The position numbers and the translations under genes were made by a program. Shown piece by piece: positions 1-12,376 of a stretch of 64,000 bases of DNA (its first letter is position 1; each line of letters starts with the position of its first letter). Source of the stretch: Tetraselmis striata (Eukaryota; Chlorophyta; Chlorodendrophyceae; Chlorodendrales; Chlorodendraceae); contig VCJN01002485.1 in the NCBI GenBank assembly GCA_006384855.1, positions 186,001-250,000 on the forward strand, read 5' to 3'. The notes beneath the pieces were generated by a model. That model was not told where the DNA came from. It did not search any database and saw only the letters and a program-made list of their open reading frames with translations.

Positions 1-109
1 CGGGTCCGCCCCATGCCCACACTAACCCTTCCTCTCCCTGTCAGGGGGGTGCCAGGTAGCCGGGTGCACGGGCGGCCGACATCAGGTGCGGCAAGAGGCG
101 AGGGCTCAC

Positions 110-3100
110 CTCTGCGCGCAGGGCGGAGCACACCCGGCGCAGCTCTGACTCCTTCATCGCGGCCCTCGCCGCCTCCCCCTCCGCGTCTGCCCTCGCAGCG
201 GCAGCGCCAGGCGCGGCGGCATCCAGCGCCGCGCGGGCCGACGCCAGGTCGGCCTCCGAGGCGGCCAGGCGAGCCTCCGCGGCGGGCAGCTGGCGGAGCA
301 GGGCTGCCGCCGCCTCCACGTCGCGCCAGTCCACACCTGTGAGCAGAACGCAGCAAATCAATATCCAGTCAGCTGGGCTGTACCAGAACAAAACTCTGGC
401 ATCACTGCTCTGCCATAATGCCTTAGTTTCCAGTGCCTCTGGTTCTCACGCAGTAGCGGGTGTGTGATGGCTGAAAAGCATGGGGGCGGCGGGGGGTAGG
501 GGGGGTAGAAGAGGGAAGGAGGGGTTCAGATGGGGAGACACTAGATTATTACATACAAGTATACATATATATGGATTGTGGAACACAAAGTTTAATGTAT
601 ATTTATAAGCCGTGATGCCCTCCAACCACCTACAGCTGCATTTAAGGTTTTATCCCTCAATTACTTCGCATACATATAGTGTGTATTGTGAGGCAAGGAG
701 GGGTACAAATAGCGAGTCCGCGGGGACACACCGAGGTGGAAGACGCCGTGGCGGGCATGCGGCCGGCGGCCCTCCGCTGCCGCTGGCGTCCGCCCATAGA
801 CCGGCGCCACGTCGCTGAGACCGAGGCGGGGCGTGTCGGTTGTCGTGGTGGCGTCCGAGGCGCGCGAGCCGGCCTCCGAGGGGGCGTTTGCCCAGGCGGG
901 CCGTCGGCCCGGGGGCCATCATCCAGGCAGAACCGCAGGTGCGGCGCAAGGCGGCGCAGGCCGGCGTGCATGGACGCGAGCTTGCGCCGCACGGGCGCAA
1001 AGTGGCGCCGCAGGTACTCCAGCCCGGCGGCGGCTGTCGGCCGGCGCGGGAGGTGCACGGGGCGCGGCGCGGCAGAGGGGGTGTCGCCTGCAGGAGAAGG
1101 AAGGGGGGGCGCAATCAAGGATGAGAGCAGTCAAATGCAGGATAGATGTTACACAAACAATAATGATAATAATATATATTACACCGAGTGGGAGAGTAAA
1201 AGGGGCGTATACTGGCATGTAGATATTGGATGTATAGGATCATTCAGGACACATGAATATGATATACATATACAATACTTAAAAAGCTTGTACGATTGCC
1301 ACAGTGCCAAGTGGTCCTGCCAAAAACTCAGTGCTATAGCAACAGGCGACATGTAGGGTGGTGTCCAAGGTGGCAGGCAAGCCGGCGCACGGCCGCTTCA
1401 AGACGGCTCTACTATTGGTGGTGGTCGTAGACGGGGGGGGGGGGGACGAGGAGGCGGGGGGGGGGGGGGGGGGGGGGGCACCGCCACGCTTCTGGCGCGC
1501 TAGCCCGCGCTTGACGGAGCGCATTGTCATGGTGTAGCACATCCAGGCGGACAGTGCGTGCCGCTTGGCCCAGAGGCTCCACCAGGCGCCGGCCGTGGCG
1601 TTCTGTGGGGACGCCAAAGACGGGGTTGGGGCGGTAGCAATATCATGGGTAAAGGTCAGGGCGAGCATCCATGAAAGCAAGCCGCGGGGTTTGTCATGGT
1701 AGAGACCGACGGCTGTGCAAAGGTACTCATAACAGTGCAGAGTGCATAGGGTGGAGTGGCCCAAGCAAAAGGAGGGGGGCGGGAGCCGAGAGAAACGGAA
1801 GGTAGAGAGAACCAAATACCTCAATGCAATTTAATAGGAAAAGGGAAAGAGAAGGGCTGCAAACAAGGAGACGCACCCGCAGCAGCGCCAGGCGCCCGGA
1901 CCGGACCGAGGCGGCCCAGTGTGCGAGGCCCGCCGTCAGCAGCGCGCGGCGGTAGCGCAGCAGCCCACGACGCAGCTGCTCCCGCCGCCAGCGCGCCTCG
2001 CGCGCTGCAGCCGCCCAGGCGCGGAAGCCCGCCGCCGCGCCGAGGTCCGCCCGTGTGGCCGCCGCCCGCGCCGCATGCGCCTCCGCCGCCGCCGCTGCTG
2101 CCCGCGACACCGCCACGCGCCCGCTCAGCGCCGCCAGGACGGCGCGCAGGCGGCCCGCGGTCGCGCACTCGCCCGCGTGCTCCACCAGCCGGGACGCGTC
2201 TAGCGCCGCTGCGCGCCGGTGAGCCAGCGCCAGCACCACGAGCTTCATCCGCAGCTTGCGCGCCAGCCCCTGTGCAGCACCAGCCAGAGATCAGGCCCTT
2301 GACCCCCCTCCCGATCGCCGACAGACCCCACTCCTGACTCAGGGCTAATGTGCCACGCCCATCATTTCCGAAACATGCTTGCGCTAGACCGTAGCTGATA
2401 ACACATGCGGCTCGCCGGTGCTCCTGCAATCTACTTGTCGGTCACGGCGCCATCACATGAGCAGCTCAGCGGGGCACATCCGATGCGCCGGCAACCGCCT
2501 GGGCCATCGGTCTATCCCTTATTGTGTGCTCGCCCATGCGCACTCGTGACTGTGTGTGCCGGCGAGTGCGCTTAGTGGAGAAAGCGAGAGACGATAGATT
2601 GAGCCAGAAAGCCCCGGATAGAAAGGGGGTGCAAGGAAGAGAGGGGCTAGTGGGAGATGGGGGCACCTGTAGCAGCGTCCGACGGAAGCGTGCCGCCGCC
2701 GCCGCGTCGTCCCGGGAGGACCCCCCGGCCAGCTTCCGTGCCCTCTGCGGGGAGCTGTGAGCGCGAACGTTCTTGCTGGCGCGCTGCGGGACGCTGCCTG
2801 CAGTGCGGTGGAGCCACAGGGGGGGAGGGGGTGAGCATCATGAAGCACCATTGAGTGGCGCTGCTGGGGGCGCAATTCAAGTCATATGGCCGAGCTTGGC
2901 TGCACGATAGCTATGCCTGGTACGCCTTGTGAATCTGTAACTGACCGTCATGGTCCTGATTGAGTTGCCAACTAGTCTTATAAAAGGTTAATAAATACCC
3001 CCAACAATTCCCTGAATGTTGCAACATGGGCAATTACAAGCGCCAGTGCATTGTACTGACTGGAGCAATGAGGGCCCATTTCGGAACTCAAAATACCGAA

Positions 3101-6100
3101 TAACGTAATCTGTAGTGAGGAATGATATTGACCCACGGTGAAGTCCAGTAAGTCAAACATATATAGCCTTACTTGATTGATTACCGGAAATGAATGGCTA
3201 TGCCTCCCCCCTCCCCCCCCCTATAAAAGTCACCAGCGACGCGACAGGCACAAGGATAGCTGGGGTGGAAGTCGCATGGAGAGGTGGGGCGGCAGATGGT
3301 GCGCACCTGCCAGCCACTGCTGTCGCGGCGGCTCGTCCACCAGCGGCGGCTGGCGCGAAGACGCATCGGGCGCACCTGGCGGCACATGCGGCGCGGCCGC
3401 CCTCAGCGCCGGCGTCTAAACAGGGAGCGGGGAGCTTACCTAGGTGTGTGTGTTGGCGCGGGGGGGGGGGGGGGGGGGGGGCACCCATGTCCAGTAGCTC
3501 ATTCTCCACCTCGTACAGCCGCATCAGCGTGCGGTGCTGCGCGCGGAAGGCTTGCGCTGCCTTGGCCTTCAGGATGACACGGATGGCCTTGGGGAGGAGA
3601 AGGGGGTGGGGGGGGGGGGGGGGGGAGGAGACCATACAGTGCGTAAGTAGCCGCATCAGGCGAGCAGGGGGGGGGGGGGGGGGGGATGCGCAGAGCGCGG
3701 CAAGGGAGATGAGGCAAGGGAGGAGAGGGAGGAGGGGGCGTGCCCCCAGCCGAAGTGCGTTGCTGATGGAGAGGTCGCCCCGGAGGTCGGGCTCTGCCTT
3801 TGGTCCTGGGCTCCCAGGCGCTACCGTGCCTGCGCAGTTGGCAACCAGCACGCGGCCTCAGTTGGCCCACCCTGCACCTGCCCAAACCCCCACTCCCCTG
3901 ATTGGCAAGCTCGCCTCAAGCGAGCCGACAGGAGAGGGATGGGTATGGAGGGAGGGGCCGGTTCCGTTCTTAGCTGTCCCCACCTTCGAGCTCGATGCCG
4001 AGCAATGCAAACGCCTGCCCCACTGTCAGCACTTCCCCACAGTCCTTGCCCGCGTGCGCCGCCTCCCCCATGCGCTCTTCCTCCTCTTCACTGTGTTCTG
4101 GCTGGACAGGGGCGCCGCTGTCGCCACCACCCATGCGCTGCTGAGTGTCGCTGTTGCTGCTGGGCTGGCCGCCCGCCGCCATGGAAAGCTCGGACAGGGC
4201 CGACTCGCTGCTGGCGCGCATGGCGGGCGGGAGCGGCTGCGTGAGGCGCGGCGGGGGCCGCCACGGCGCGGACGTGAGCAGCGGGTGGCTCACGCGCAGC
4301 TCGGGGAACACCTGCGCGCAGGGCCCATAGGGGTGGTGGTCAGGCATGGGCGGCAAAGACTGCCCTGTTTACAGCTGGCAGACTGATTGGGTCTGCCAGC
4401 AGTAAACATAAAATAAACCTACCGCATGATCATCGAGCGCGCAAAAGTAATTATTGTTTAGCAGCGTAGAACCAGTACCCGTGCTGTTTTGTTCCTGATA
4501 TACCTTAAGCAGCATCACGCGGGCATAAAAAAACGATGACATACAGTGAACACAAAGTGCGCTGTAGGTAGTGACTCGTGTATTTGCGCGCAACTACAAA
4601 ACAGACATGTGTGTGTGTGTGTGTGCGTGCATGTACGTAGAGGAGACGGTGGGGGTCCGGAGCTGTGAGTGGGGGGGGGGGGGGGGGCGGGGGCTGATAA
4701 GGCTGGATTGAGATAAGGTTGGACATGAAACAATACATGGATATGGCTGCCAACCAATCCCATCAGAGCCTGCATTATAAGCCTCGCATTGGGGTTGCTA
4801 CTTGCAATCGGTAGGAACATTCACTATAGCTGCGCTATTGATACCATGTTGGCACCAGTTATCCATGTACAGGGCCAGGAGAGAGCGAAAGAACGAGAGG
4901 AAGGGAGGGAGCATGCGGGCACAGAGAAGGTTGTATGTATTTATATGTGCGTACGTACATACGCATACATGTATGGATGGATACGTGCATGCATGCATGC
5001 ATGCATGCATGCATGTATGTGAAATAAATTATGGAGCTGTAACTGGAGGATGTGACTGTTATGACATAAAAGGAAGTAGAAAACGGAATGAAAGGTGGGG
5101 GGGGGGGGGGGGGGGGGGGGTTCTCACCCTGGGGCTATCCGGCAAGGCCAGCTCCTCAACCGCTGCGTCCAACGCAGGCCCCTGCACAGTCCCTCTCGCC
5201 TGCGACATAGGCACCGCCGCTGCTGCTCGCACCGCTGTCCCCGAGAATTGGCTGGGAGCAGTCCCCTCTCGCAACACCGGTGCTGCAGGTGCTGGTGGGG
5301 TTGTGGATCTCGCTCCAGAGGCGCCATCTACGGCCGTGGTGCCGCTAGGCGCGCCTGGCATTTGGATCGTGTTCAGCTTGGTGTAGACGGACTCGAAGGA
5401 GGCGTCCAGCGCCATCTCGTGATCCGCCTGCCGGGCAAGCCCAGGCCCAGCCATAGCCACAGCGAGCAATCGCGTTTTATTAAACAGTCGCGGCAAGTTC
5501 AATGCTGGTTGCTGTCCTGGCCCTGTAAGACATGTTGCTGTCCTGGCCCTGTTGGACATGCAGTGACTCGGCCCAACACTGCTCAACTTCGCCTTCCTGC
5601 AGCTGCCTTAAGTAGGCCATGCAGGACAGTGAACAGCAGTGCGGGTTGACAGGCACTTGGAAAACTTGGGATAAGGTAGCGAGAGGAGAAAGACATGGAG
5701 GAGATGGGGGCGGGAGGGGGGGGGGGGGGGGGGGGCAAGCGGCGCACCGCAATGATCATGCGGCCCTCTGAGCTGATGGGCGACTCAACGTTGTCCGCCG
5801 CAGGCGATGGCTGTGCTTGCGACTTCGTCTCACTGGCTACCTCGCAGCCGTCGCCGCCGTCGCTGGCCTCAAGTCGGGCGGTGGACTCCCGCAGCCGACC
5901 CGCCAACTCTGCCAGCATTGGCAGCACGGTCGGGCTGTCCCCAACCCCCGCCTCCACCTCCATCTCCTCAGCATCCCCTTCCTCATGCTGCTGGCGGTGG
6001 GGGTGGTGGTGGTGATACTGGCTGCCTGCGCTGGTTGGGCGCAGGGTGGGGGAGCTTGGCTGCTCTGGGCTGCCAAAGCTGATGCTGGAGGTGCTGAGCT

Positions 6101-7777
6101 CAGCGGTGATCTCGGGCGCCCCTGGCTCCATGCGGTCGGCCTGCATGCCAGCCCATTCCGGGCCTCCCGGGGGGGGCGGCTGATCGGGTGGGGAGAGCAG
6201 CTGCGCCGGCATGCCCCCGCTATGCGGCGGTGAGAAGGGCGACAGCGGGTCTGGCGGTGACAGCAGCCCCGGCGGCCCGGGTGGCCTGGTCGGCGGCCAC
6301 TGCGGGTGGGGCGGCGCGTGCTGGGAGTGAGCGCCCGGGGGCTGCTGATGCTGATAGTGCTGCTGCTGGTGATAGGACTGCTGGTAGACCTGCTGCTGCT
6401 GCGGGTGCTCGTTCTGGTGCTGCTGCCCTGAATGCTGCTTATAGTGATGCCGCTGCTGAGCGCGCTGTTGATGCGGAGGCTGCTGCTGCTCATACGGCTG
6501 CTGCTGGTATTGCTGGTATTGCTGCTGCTGCACATCCTGGTGTCCATACTGGGGCTGGCGAGGCGGCTGCTGCCAGCTGGCTACAGCCTCTTGGAGATGG
6601 GGAGCAGGAGGCGAGTGCGGCGGCCACTGCACCCGCTGCGGCGACGCGGCGCCCTGCCAGGGGTGCTGCCTTTCCGGGGATGCCCGCGGGGTGGCGTAGT
6701 GCCAGGAGCCATCCGCATAGCTGTGCGTGTCCGAGAGTAGCGGGTGGCGGCCCTGGCTGGCGGCTGGCGGGCTGCCGCTGGGTGCGGCAGGGTGCTCCGT
6801 CAGCAGGAAACGCTGCATGTCCTCCAGGTGCTGCTGCCGGCTTCGCGCTACCTGTGAGTCAGAGGGGCGCGCGGGGGTGGTCACTCGTACATGGGAGCGT
6901 TGGCCACTCTCCAGCTTTGGGTTGAGATTAAGTTACCGCACCTGATGTCCCACCTGCTAGCAACTAAAATGTTATATTGGTGCTGGGACTGCCAATATAA
7001 CAAGTACTACACATAATTTGTATTTGCTTGAAAGCTGGCCATTAGCATGTGGCAAACATCAGTGCCGCGATGCTAGCACACTGCCACAGGAGGGGTGGGG
7101 AGGGTTCATTTATGCCACAACGCAACGCTGGAAACATCGCCAGCCACCTGCTGTCAATCTGACCGCCATTCATCGCACAAACTCGGGATGGCATCTTAAA
7201 CTGACCTGCATGTAGGTGGCACTCACTAGCTAGACCGGCACTCTTCCCGCATTTGCTTAATTTTATGTGTGCATTCTGCATCGCTATGGAGGCGGTGGGA
7301 TGGAGCTCTGCGCACCTCGTCCATACGCGCACGGGCCTCGTGCAGCTTGGTCTCTATAAGGCCCGCCGTCGCCGAAGCGGTGCTCTCCCCGCCCGGGGAT
7401 GCCGGCGGTGAGGGCGCCACAGCTGCGCCCGCCGCGGCGCCCAGCCGCCCGTACCAGGGGCTGCCATCTGCGGCCAGCGGCGCCGGCGCGCTCAAACGCA
7501 GGGGCTCCACCCCTGGGAAGGGCGCTGGCCCGGGGGGAAGGCGGCCATGGGAGTGGGGGTCCACCGCGGGGCTCCCCGGGAGGCGCAGCCCGATGACGCG
7601 CGCGGCGCCGCGGGGAGGCACGCCCAGCGGCGGCGTGGCCCCGTCCGGCCCACTCACGCCGCTGAGCGCCAGCACCGGCGTGCCTGGGGAGCTGTAGGCT
7701 GTGCCGGGGCGCCGCTCCCGAAGGTTGAACACCACCCGCGGGCGGCCCTGCCCCTCCCCACCACCCTCCTCCGCCAT
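110..7777 (-). CDS. Large multi-exon protein with Sfi1-like Trp repeats and coiled coil (3' end beyond window)
   Basis: Minus-strand gene inferred by joining open exons at GT-AG sites with compatible phases: about 7777-7316, 6851-5748, 5427-5128, 4311-3984, 3829-3485, 3415-3307, 2754-2667, 2269-1877, 1602-1482, about 1087-732 and 336-110, the last ending at a GTGAGC donor. The first ATG (7777) opens a Gly/Pro-rich region; exon 2 is Gln/His/Pro-rich (polyQ-like stretches); exon 4 has an acidic EEEEER patch. The exons at 2269-1877 and 1602-1482 carry tandem-like motifs such as AGFRAWAAAA, LAHWAASVRSGRL and GAWWSLWAKRHALSAW, resembling Sfi1 centrin-binding repeats (periodic Ala-x-x-x-Trp). The 336-110 exon is an Ala/Glu coiled coil. 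Family knowledge would place an Sfi1-like protein at basal bodies or centrioles binding centrin; that role is inference. In the exon at 1087-732 the best reading frame changes near position 930, so an indel or an unseen intron is present. The 3829-3485 exon may hide an intron of unclear borders. Confidence 0.6.
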
Positions 7778-8889
7778 CCCCTCCACAGCCCTCTGGCGTC
7801 ACAACCCCGACTCCTCACAGCTCCACCATAGCCCGCCTCCAGAAACGAGCCCCCCAGCCCAGGCGCCACTGACTCCTCTGCACGGCCGCCTCCCCGCCCT
7901 CACTTCCCTGGGCCCCCGAAGGCTGGAACAGCTGCTGCGCTCCCCACCTGCGCGGCTTGTCGTGCTGTGGACAGAGGAGGCGTGCGAGGAACGTCACATC
8001 CAGGGCAGAGCGACAACCACCGTATCGGGAAGGGACCAAAGCCGACACCGGTACCGGGAAGCGGCGGGTCGGCGAGCGTGACTGGGGGCCGAGACAGCTC
8101 GGACTGAGTCTGTTGCTCGACGCCGGGTCTCGCCTTCGCTGACGGCTCTGCCCGTCGACCGTGGGGCGACAGCGTGGTGCGGTGTAGAATAGTGTCGCCT
8201 CGGTAGGGTAAGCGAACGAGCAGCGCCGCGTGCGTCCTGTGGCGCTGCTCGAGACGTTGGTGTGAGACGGCGAGCGTGCTGGTGCCTCCTCGCTGCTGCT
8301 GATGTGGCGGATGTCGCGTCGTTCGGCTTGGCGCTCAGCACGTTGACCCATCAGCCGGTCGACTACAGGTCCCTCCGAATTTACGCGCGTGCTGCACGAA
8401 CAGTCTGTAACCCGCGGATGGTACCGTACCTGCATGCCAGTCCGAACAAATATAGACGTCTTCCCGGATCATATACCCGCCAATTGCCAAAATTACCTAA
8501 ACAATTGTGGCTCATTCTGGATTAGTAATTATCCCATACCCGTACAGGTATCTGTTGCCGGCGGCGCTCACCGGCGCCATGGCCACGTCGCCCGACTGCG
8601 CTGCCAACCCACACCAATTTGCGCGGTGCCACGACATCATCACCAAGTTTGCGTCCGCATGCTGATGGCCGACCAACTCCCCGTCTCGCTGCATCGTGTA
8701 ATACGTCGCCCAAACAGCACAGGGACCACAACTCTCCAGGGAGGAAGGCAGGGCTTTCGGACGCTTCCACCGCGAGGTCGGCCGTCCAGCCGCATATCAA
8801 GAGCTCCTACACGCTCCCGCTGAGCCTTCGCAGCCATCAACCGCTACGCAGCGCAGCAGGCGGTCACCCCCGACACGACGGCAGTTGCG
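7778..8889. promoter_or_regulatory. Divergent intergenic region between the Sfi1-like gene and NDUFAF6
   Basis: About 1.1 kb separates the two divergent start codons and must hold both promoters and 5' UTRs. I see no reading frame with coding character on either strand and no clear TATA box at a fixed distance. The composition is mixed GC-rich with CpG-dense stretches. Shared or bidirectional regulation is possible but not shown by the sequence. Confidence 0.4.
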
Positions 8890-9053
8890 ATGGCGGCCAG
8901 GCTTCTGTCCGCGAGCCGGCGCGTGGCGGGCCAAGCCGGTAACCTAGGCTTCGGTGGACATGCGTTGGGTGCTGGGTTTGCGACAGCCAGCGGTGATATT
9001 AAGGAGGCCTTCAAGTACTGCAAGGAGCAGGTGCGGTGTGACTGTGTGTAGGT

Positions 9054-9084
<31 letters not shown>

Positions 9085-12028
9085 GGGGGTTCAGCCACAG
9101 GAAGGGGGAGACAGGGCTGGTCGCGCCACAGGGAGCGCACACAGTGCTGCTCCAGGGAATCGCGCATCCAAAGCATCAATGAACAGGGGTGGGAAAGATA
9201 CGCAATGCTGCCTTTGCATGCTCTTCTCCCCCCCCCCCCTCCCCCCCCCCACTCAACCATCTTCCCTGCCTCAGTCTTTCTGCCTGTCTCCTGTAAGCAC
9301 AGGTGCGGCGCTTTGATCACGACAACTACCTGTGGTGCCTGCTATTGCCCAAGGAGACACAGGTGTGCTGACAGCATCCATCCCGGAAAGGCATGGCTAG
9401 GCTTGGGCGCTGGCCATCGCTCTGAGCATGTGCTCCCCAATGGGGTGGATGCTGACTTGGAGCGTGGCTATGTAGGCGGCGGCGCTGTGCCTGCGGGCCT
9501 TCAACGTGGAGACAGCGCTGGTCGCGGACGCGTCCAAGGAAATGCAGATCCAGCAGGTGATGTGCATTTGCATGCATGTGAAGCTCAGTGTCCCTGCTGC
9601 TCTGGGGCGGATGGCAAGCAGGGGGTGGGGGGGGGGGGGGGGGGGGGGGGCGGGGGGTGACAGTGGGGGACAGCCCACCAGCCTGCCTGACGCAACAGCA
9701 ACACCACCACCGATGCAGATGCGGATGCTTTGGTGGCGAGAAGCGGTGAAGGCCATCTTCAGCAGCAAGGAGCAGCCGCCGAATCACCCGGTTGTCCAAG
9801 CGCTGGAGTACCTGGCCGCGGTGCGCCCGCTGAGCCGGTACTGGCTGCAGCGCATCATTAGCGCGCGGGAGGCGGACCTCACGGAGACCGCGCCCCCGGC
9901 AACGCTGGCCCAGCTGGAGGCAAGTGCTTGACCAGGGGCTGCACAAGCTCCCATCGGCACCCCCTGCCCCAAGTTGGCCCTCTACAGGGCCGCATTCGCC
10001 CCTCCAATCCTCGTCCCCTCAAAGTGGAGCTTCATGGAGGCATTTGGGACTACGGATGCTTCTGTAAAGCTTTCAAAATCATGAAGATAGGGATCGCGGA
10101 TGCTTCGCTGTTTCAGTAAGCGGAGACGTGGGGGGCATTGACTCAGATTACTCAGCTTTATTGGGGTTAACGGTGGTGGCTTTGTTTGTGCTGGGCACAA
10201 GGGTTGGCGCCTTTACACTGAGGCTGCTATGCACCCGCAGGCATACGCAGAGAGCACGCAGGCGGCGCTGCTCTACCTGCAGGCAGGGTTGCCGCCCCAC
10301 ACACATTGAGCGGTGATCGCCATTTGGGTGGATGATGTGTGACACGCCACTGCGATACCGGTGCCTGGGTCGGGGCGCACTGGATGGGGTACGGAGCTGA
10401 CCCCGCCCGGGTGGGCTTGCAGTTGGAGGCGGGCGGCGTGAAGGACAAGCACGCGGACCATGCGGCCAGCCACCTGGGCAAAGCGGCCGGGCTGGCGACC
10501 ATTCTTCGGGGCATGCCGCACCACGCGCAGGCGCGCCGGTGTTACTTCCCCACCGAGCTGCTGGCCAGGCACAAGGTGGGTAAGCAGGCTCCATGAGCAG
10601 CTCCCAAAATAGAGATAACTAGGCAGACCTGCCATGAGCATACATGTATTTGTTTATGTGTCTCAAAAATGGCGCCAGGTACCTGTGTGAGGGGTGCCAT
10701 GGATAGAGATCATCTCCACATGCATCTACTGGTCCCATATAGGTTCGTGCAGGTCACAGGGTCGCTGTGCAATGCTTATGGCTTGTGAGGTTTCGCGCCG
10801 TCCGGGCGTGCTGCCCTCTCCCTGTACTCTAGGTCCCGGCTTGGTTATGATGCAGATCCGTGCCGTGGGAAACCCTTAATGGTATCGGTGTGACGGTAAT
10901 TATACAAAGACGTTCCGGAACAGCAGTTGACGATTATTCGGATTCAGCTGGAATTCTACGGGAAATACGACGATTCGTTTCTGGTATGTGATACACATCA
11001 TAGAGATAGACTTAAAATGGCACTTGCTGCTGAGACCAGAAGCCCAAGGTGTTAGATGAGTGTCTCGCGATGAAAACGGTGTGACAGTGGGAACCACCTA
11101 TGAGGGACTACCCAGCTCTCGTCTCTCCCACCATCTCTTCCCAGGGACACGCTGCTATGCGAAACCACCCGCTCGCCCAGTCTCTCGTTACTTCCGGTCC
11201 GCCTCCACACGCACTGAATCCCCACATGCTGAGACCCCGTGTGTGCGGCACCGCGCTGCAGTTCAGCCAGGAGGACCTCTATGCAGGCAAGAGCAGCGAG
11301 GGCCTCAAGGTGAGGCATCCCTTGCCGCTTGCTTGCTGCCCAGCGCTTCCATATTTGCTGATGCGATCTGATGTATGCCTTGCCACATGCTCCGCATGCA
11401 GCAGTAGTGCGCGGGTCGGGGGCCGGGCTCACGGAGAATGTGACATGGTTGCAACTCATCCTATCCAGTGTCCACGTCACAACTTATGTCATGGGCCCGC
11501 TCCCTCCAACTACCCTGCTGTGTCTTGTCTGCGAACGGTGGCCAGGACGCTACGCTCGAAGTGGCGGGGGCTGCCAAAGCGCACCTGGACGAGGCACGCC
11601 AGCTGGCCTCCTCCCTGCCCGCCGAGGCGCGGCCGCTTATGCTAGGCGCGGTGCCTTGCCGGCTGTACCTGGACGCGCTGGAGGTGCGTTTTTACCATTG
11701 CCCGGAATAAAAAGACACTCCTTGCCACCCTTGCATGTGCCCAGGCAGCTACATCGGAATGTGCCATTATTTACACAGATTTGGGCCAGTGTGGAAATCT
11801 ACACATGGCCGTATTGACCTAGTTTGCTACACAATAGGCTTATGTAGGGTTTTCAGGCAGGGCGTTCATGGGTGGGCTCAGGCCAGTGTTGCGCTTTTGT
11901 TGGGCTCGCCGGCGCCGCAGGCCGTGGACTTTGACGTGTTCCACCCAGAGTTGCAGCGGCGCGGCGGCGTGTCCCCTCTGCGCCTGCAGCTGCAGCTGCA
12001 GTGGGCGTCCATGCGGGGGACCTACTGA
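8890..12028 (+). CDS. NDUFAF6: NADH dehydrogenase (complex I) assembly factor 6, mitochondrial; nine exons
   Basis: Exons: 8890-9030, 9303-9362, 9476-9556, 9719-9919, 10241-10282, 10423-10575, 11262-11309, 11546-11683 and 11921-12028 (TGA), giving 323 aa, close to the ~333 aa human protein. All introns are phase 0. NDUFAF6 is a catalytically inactive relative of squalene/phytoene synthases needed for assembly of the ND1 module of complex I in mitochondria (family knowledge). The start was chosen because it opens an Arg/Ala/Ser-rich N-terminus (MAARLLSASRRVAG) typical of a mitochondrial presequence. Family landmarks: LCLRAFNVE, MRMLWWREAVKAIF, AYAESTQAALLYLQ, KDKHADHAASHLGKAAG, FSQEDLYAGKSSE and VDFDVFHPEL before the C-terminal WASMRGTY. 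Two introns (after 9919 and after 10282) have GC rather than GT donors, and both junctions are supported by protein alignment. I could not find a TGTAA polyadenylation signal just after the stop. Confidence 0.92.
9031..9718 (+). other. NDUFAF6 introns 1-3 with long homopolymers
   Basis: Intron 1 has a (GT)n stretch running into about 20 G near 9069-9090, and a C-rich tract near 9231-9250. Intron 3 has about 25 G near 9626-9651. These tracts would form G-quadruplex or triplex structures in one strand. They lie wholly in introns and do not disturb the exon phases. Confidence 0.7.
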
Positions 12029-12376
12029 TCTGGCAGCGTCTCAGAAGTGGGATCAGGAGGACATCCAGTCGCGGACGCTGTGCAGCTGCAGAACTTGTAG
12101 GGAACGGGTAGTGGCTGGCGCATGGAGGGATCCACACCATGGTTCCACCCCGGAATGGGGGCTGGAACGGTCTTGATTGATTTGGTGATCAAGTAGAAGA
12201 ATTCACAGCAGAAGATGGACTTCTAAAAAATGTCGGCTGGGCCGGTAGTGCGAAGTCTCGTTGTGGTGGCGCAGCTGGAAGATGCCTTCGCGTACGTATA
12301 GTAGTGCTCTGACTAGGCGGGAGAAAAACTTGAAACAAAAGTGGCGCGCCTCGATCGCAACGTTGGACCGTTTCTT
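12029..12376. other. Convergent intergenic region
   Basis: This 350-bp stretch lies between the NDUFAF6 stop and the stop of the minus-strand hypothetical ORF, so both 3' ends fall here. It must contain both 3' UTRs. No TGTAA-type signal is visible on either strand and I see no other feature. Confidence 0.4.

Noticed and set aside
1756..2429. Pro/Arg-rich and Gly/Ala-rich overlapping ORFs on both strands
   Set aside because: These are shadows of the exon 2269-1877, caused by high GC and lack of stop codons.
3190..4386. Long plus-strand ORF (398 codons)
   Set aside because: It is the complement of GC-rich minus-strand exons and contains poly-Gly runs from G tracts. The minus-strand frames splice in phase and read as protein.
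6188..6925. Plus-strand Ala/Gly-rich ORF
   Set aside because: It is the antisense of the Gln/His-rich exon of the Sfi1-like gene (CAG repeats read as CTG). No independent evidence.
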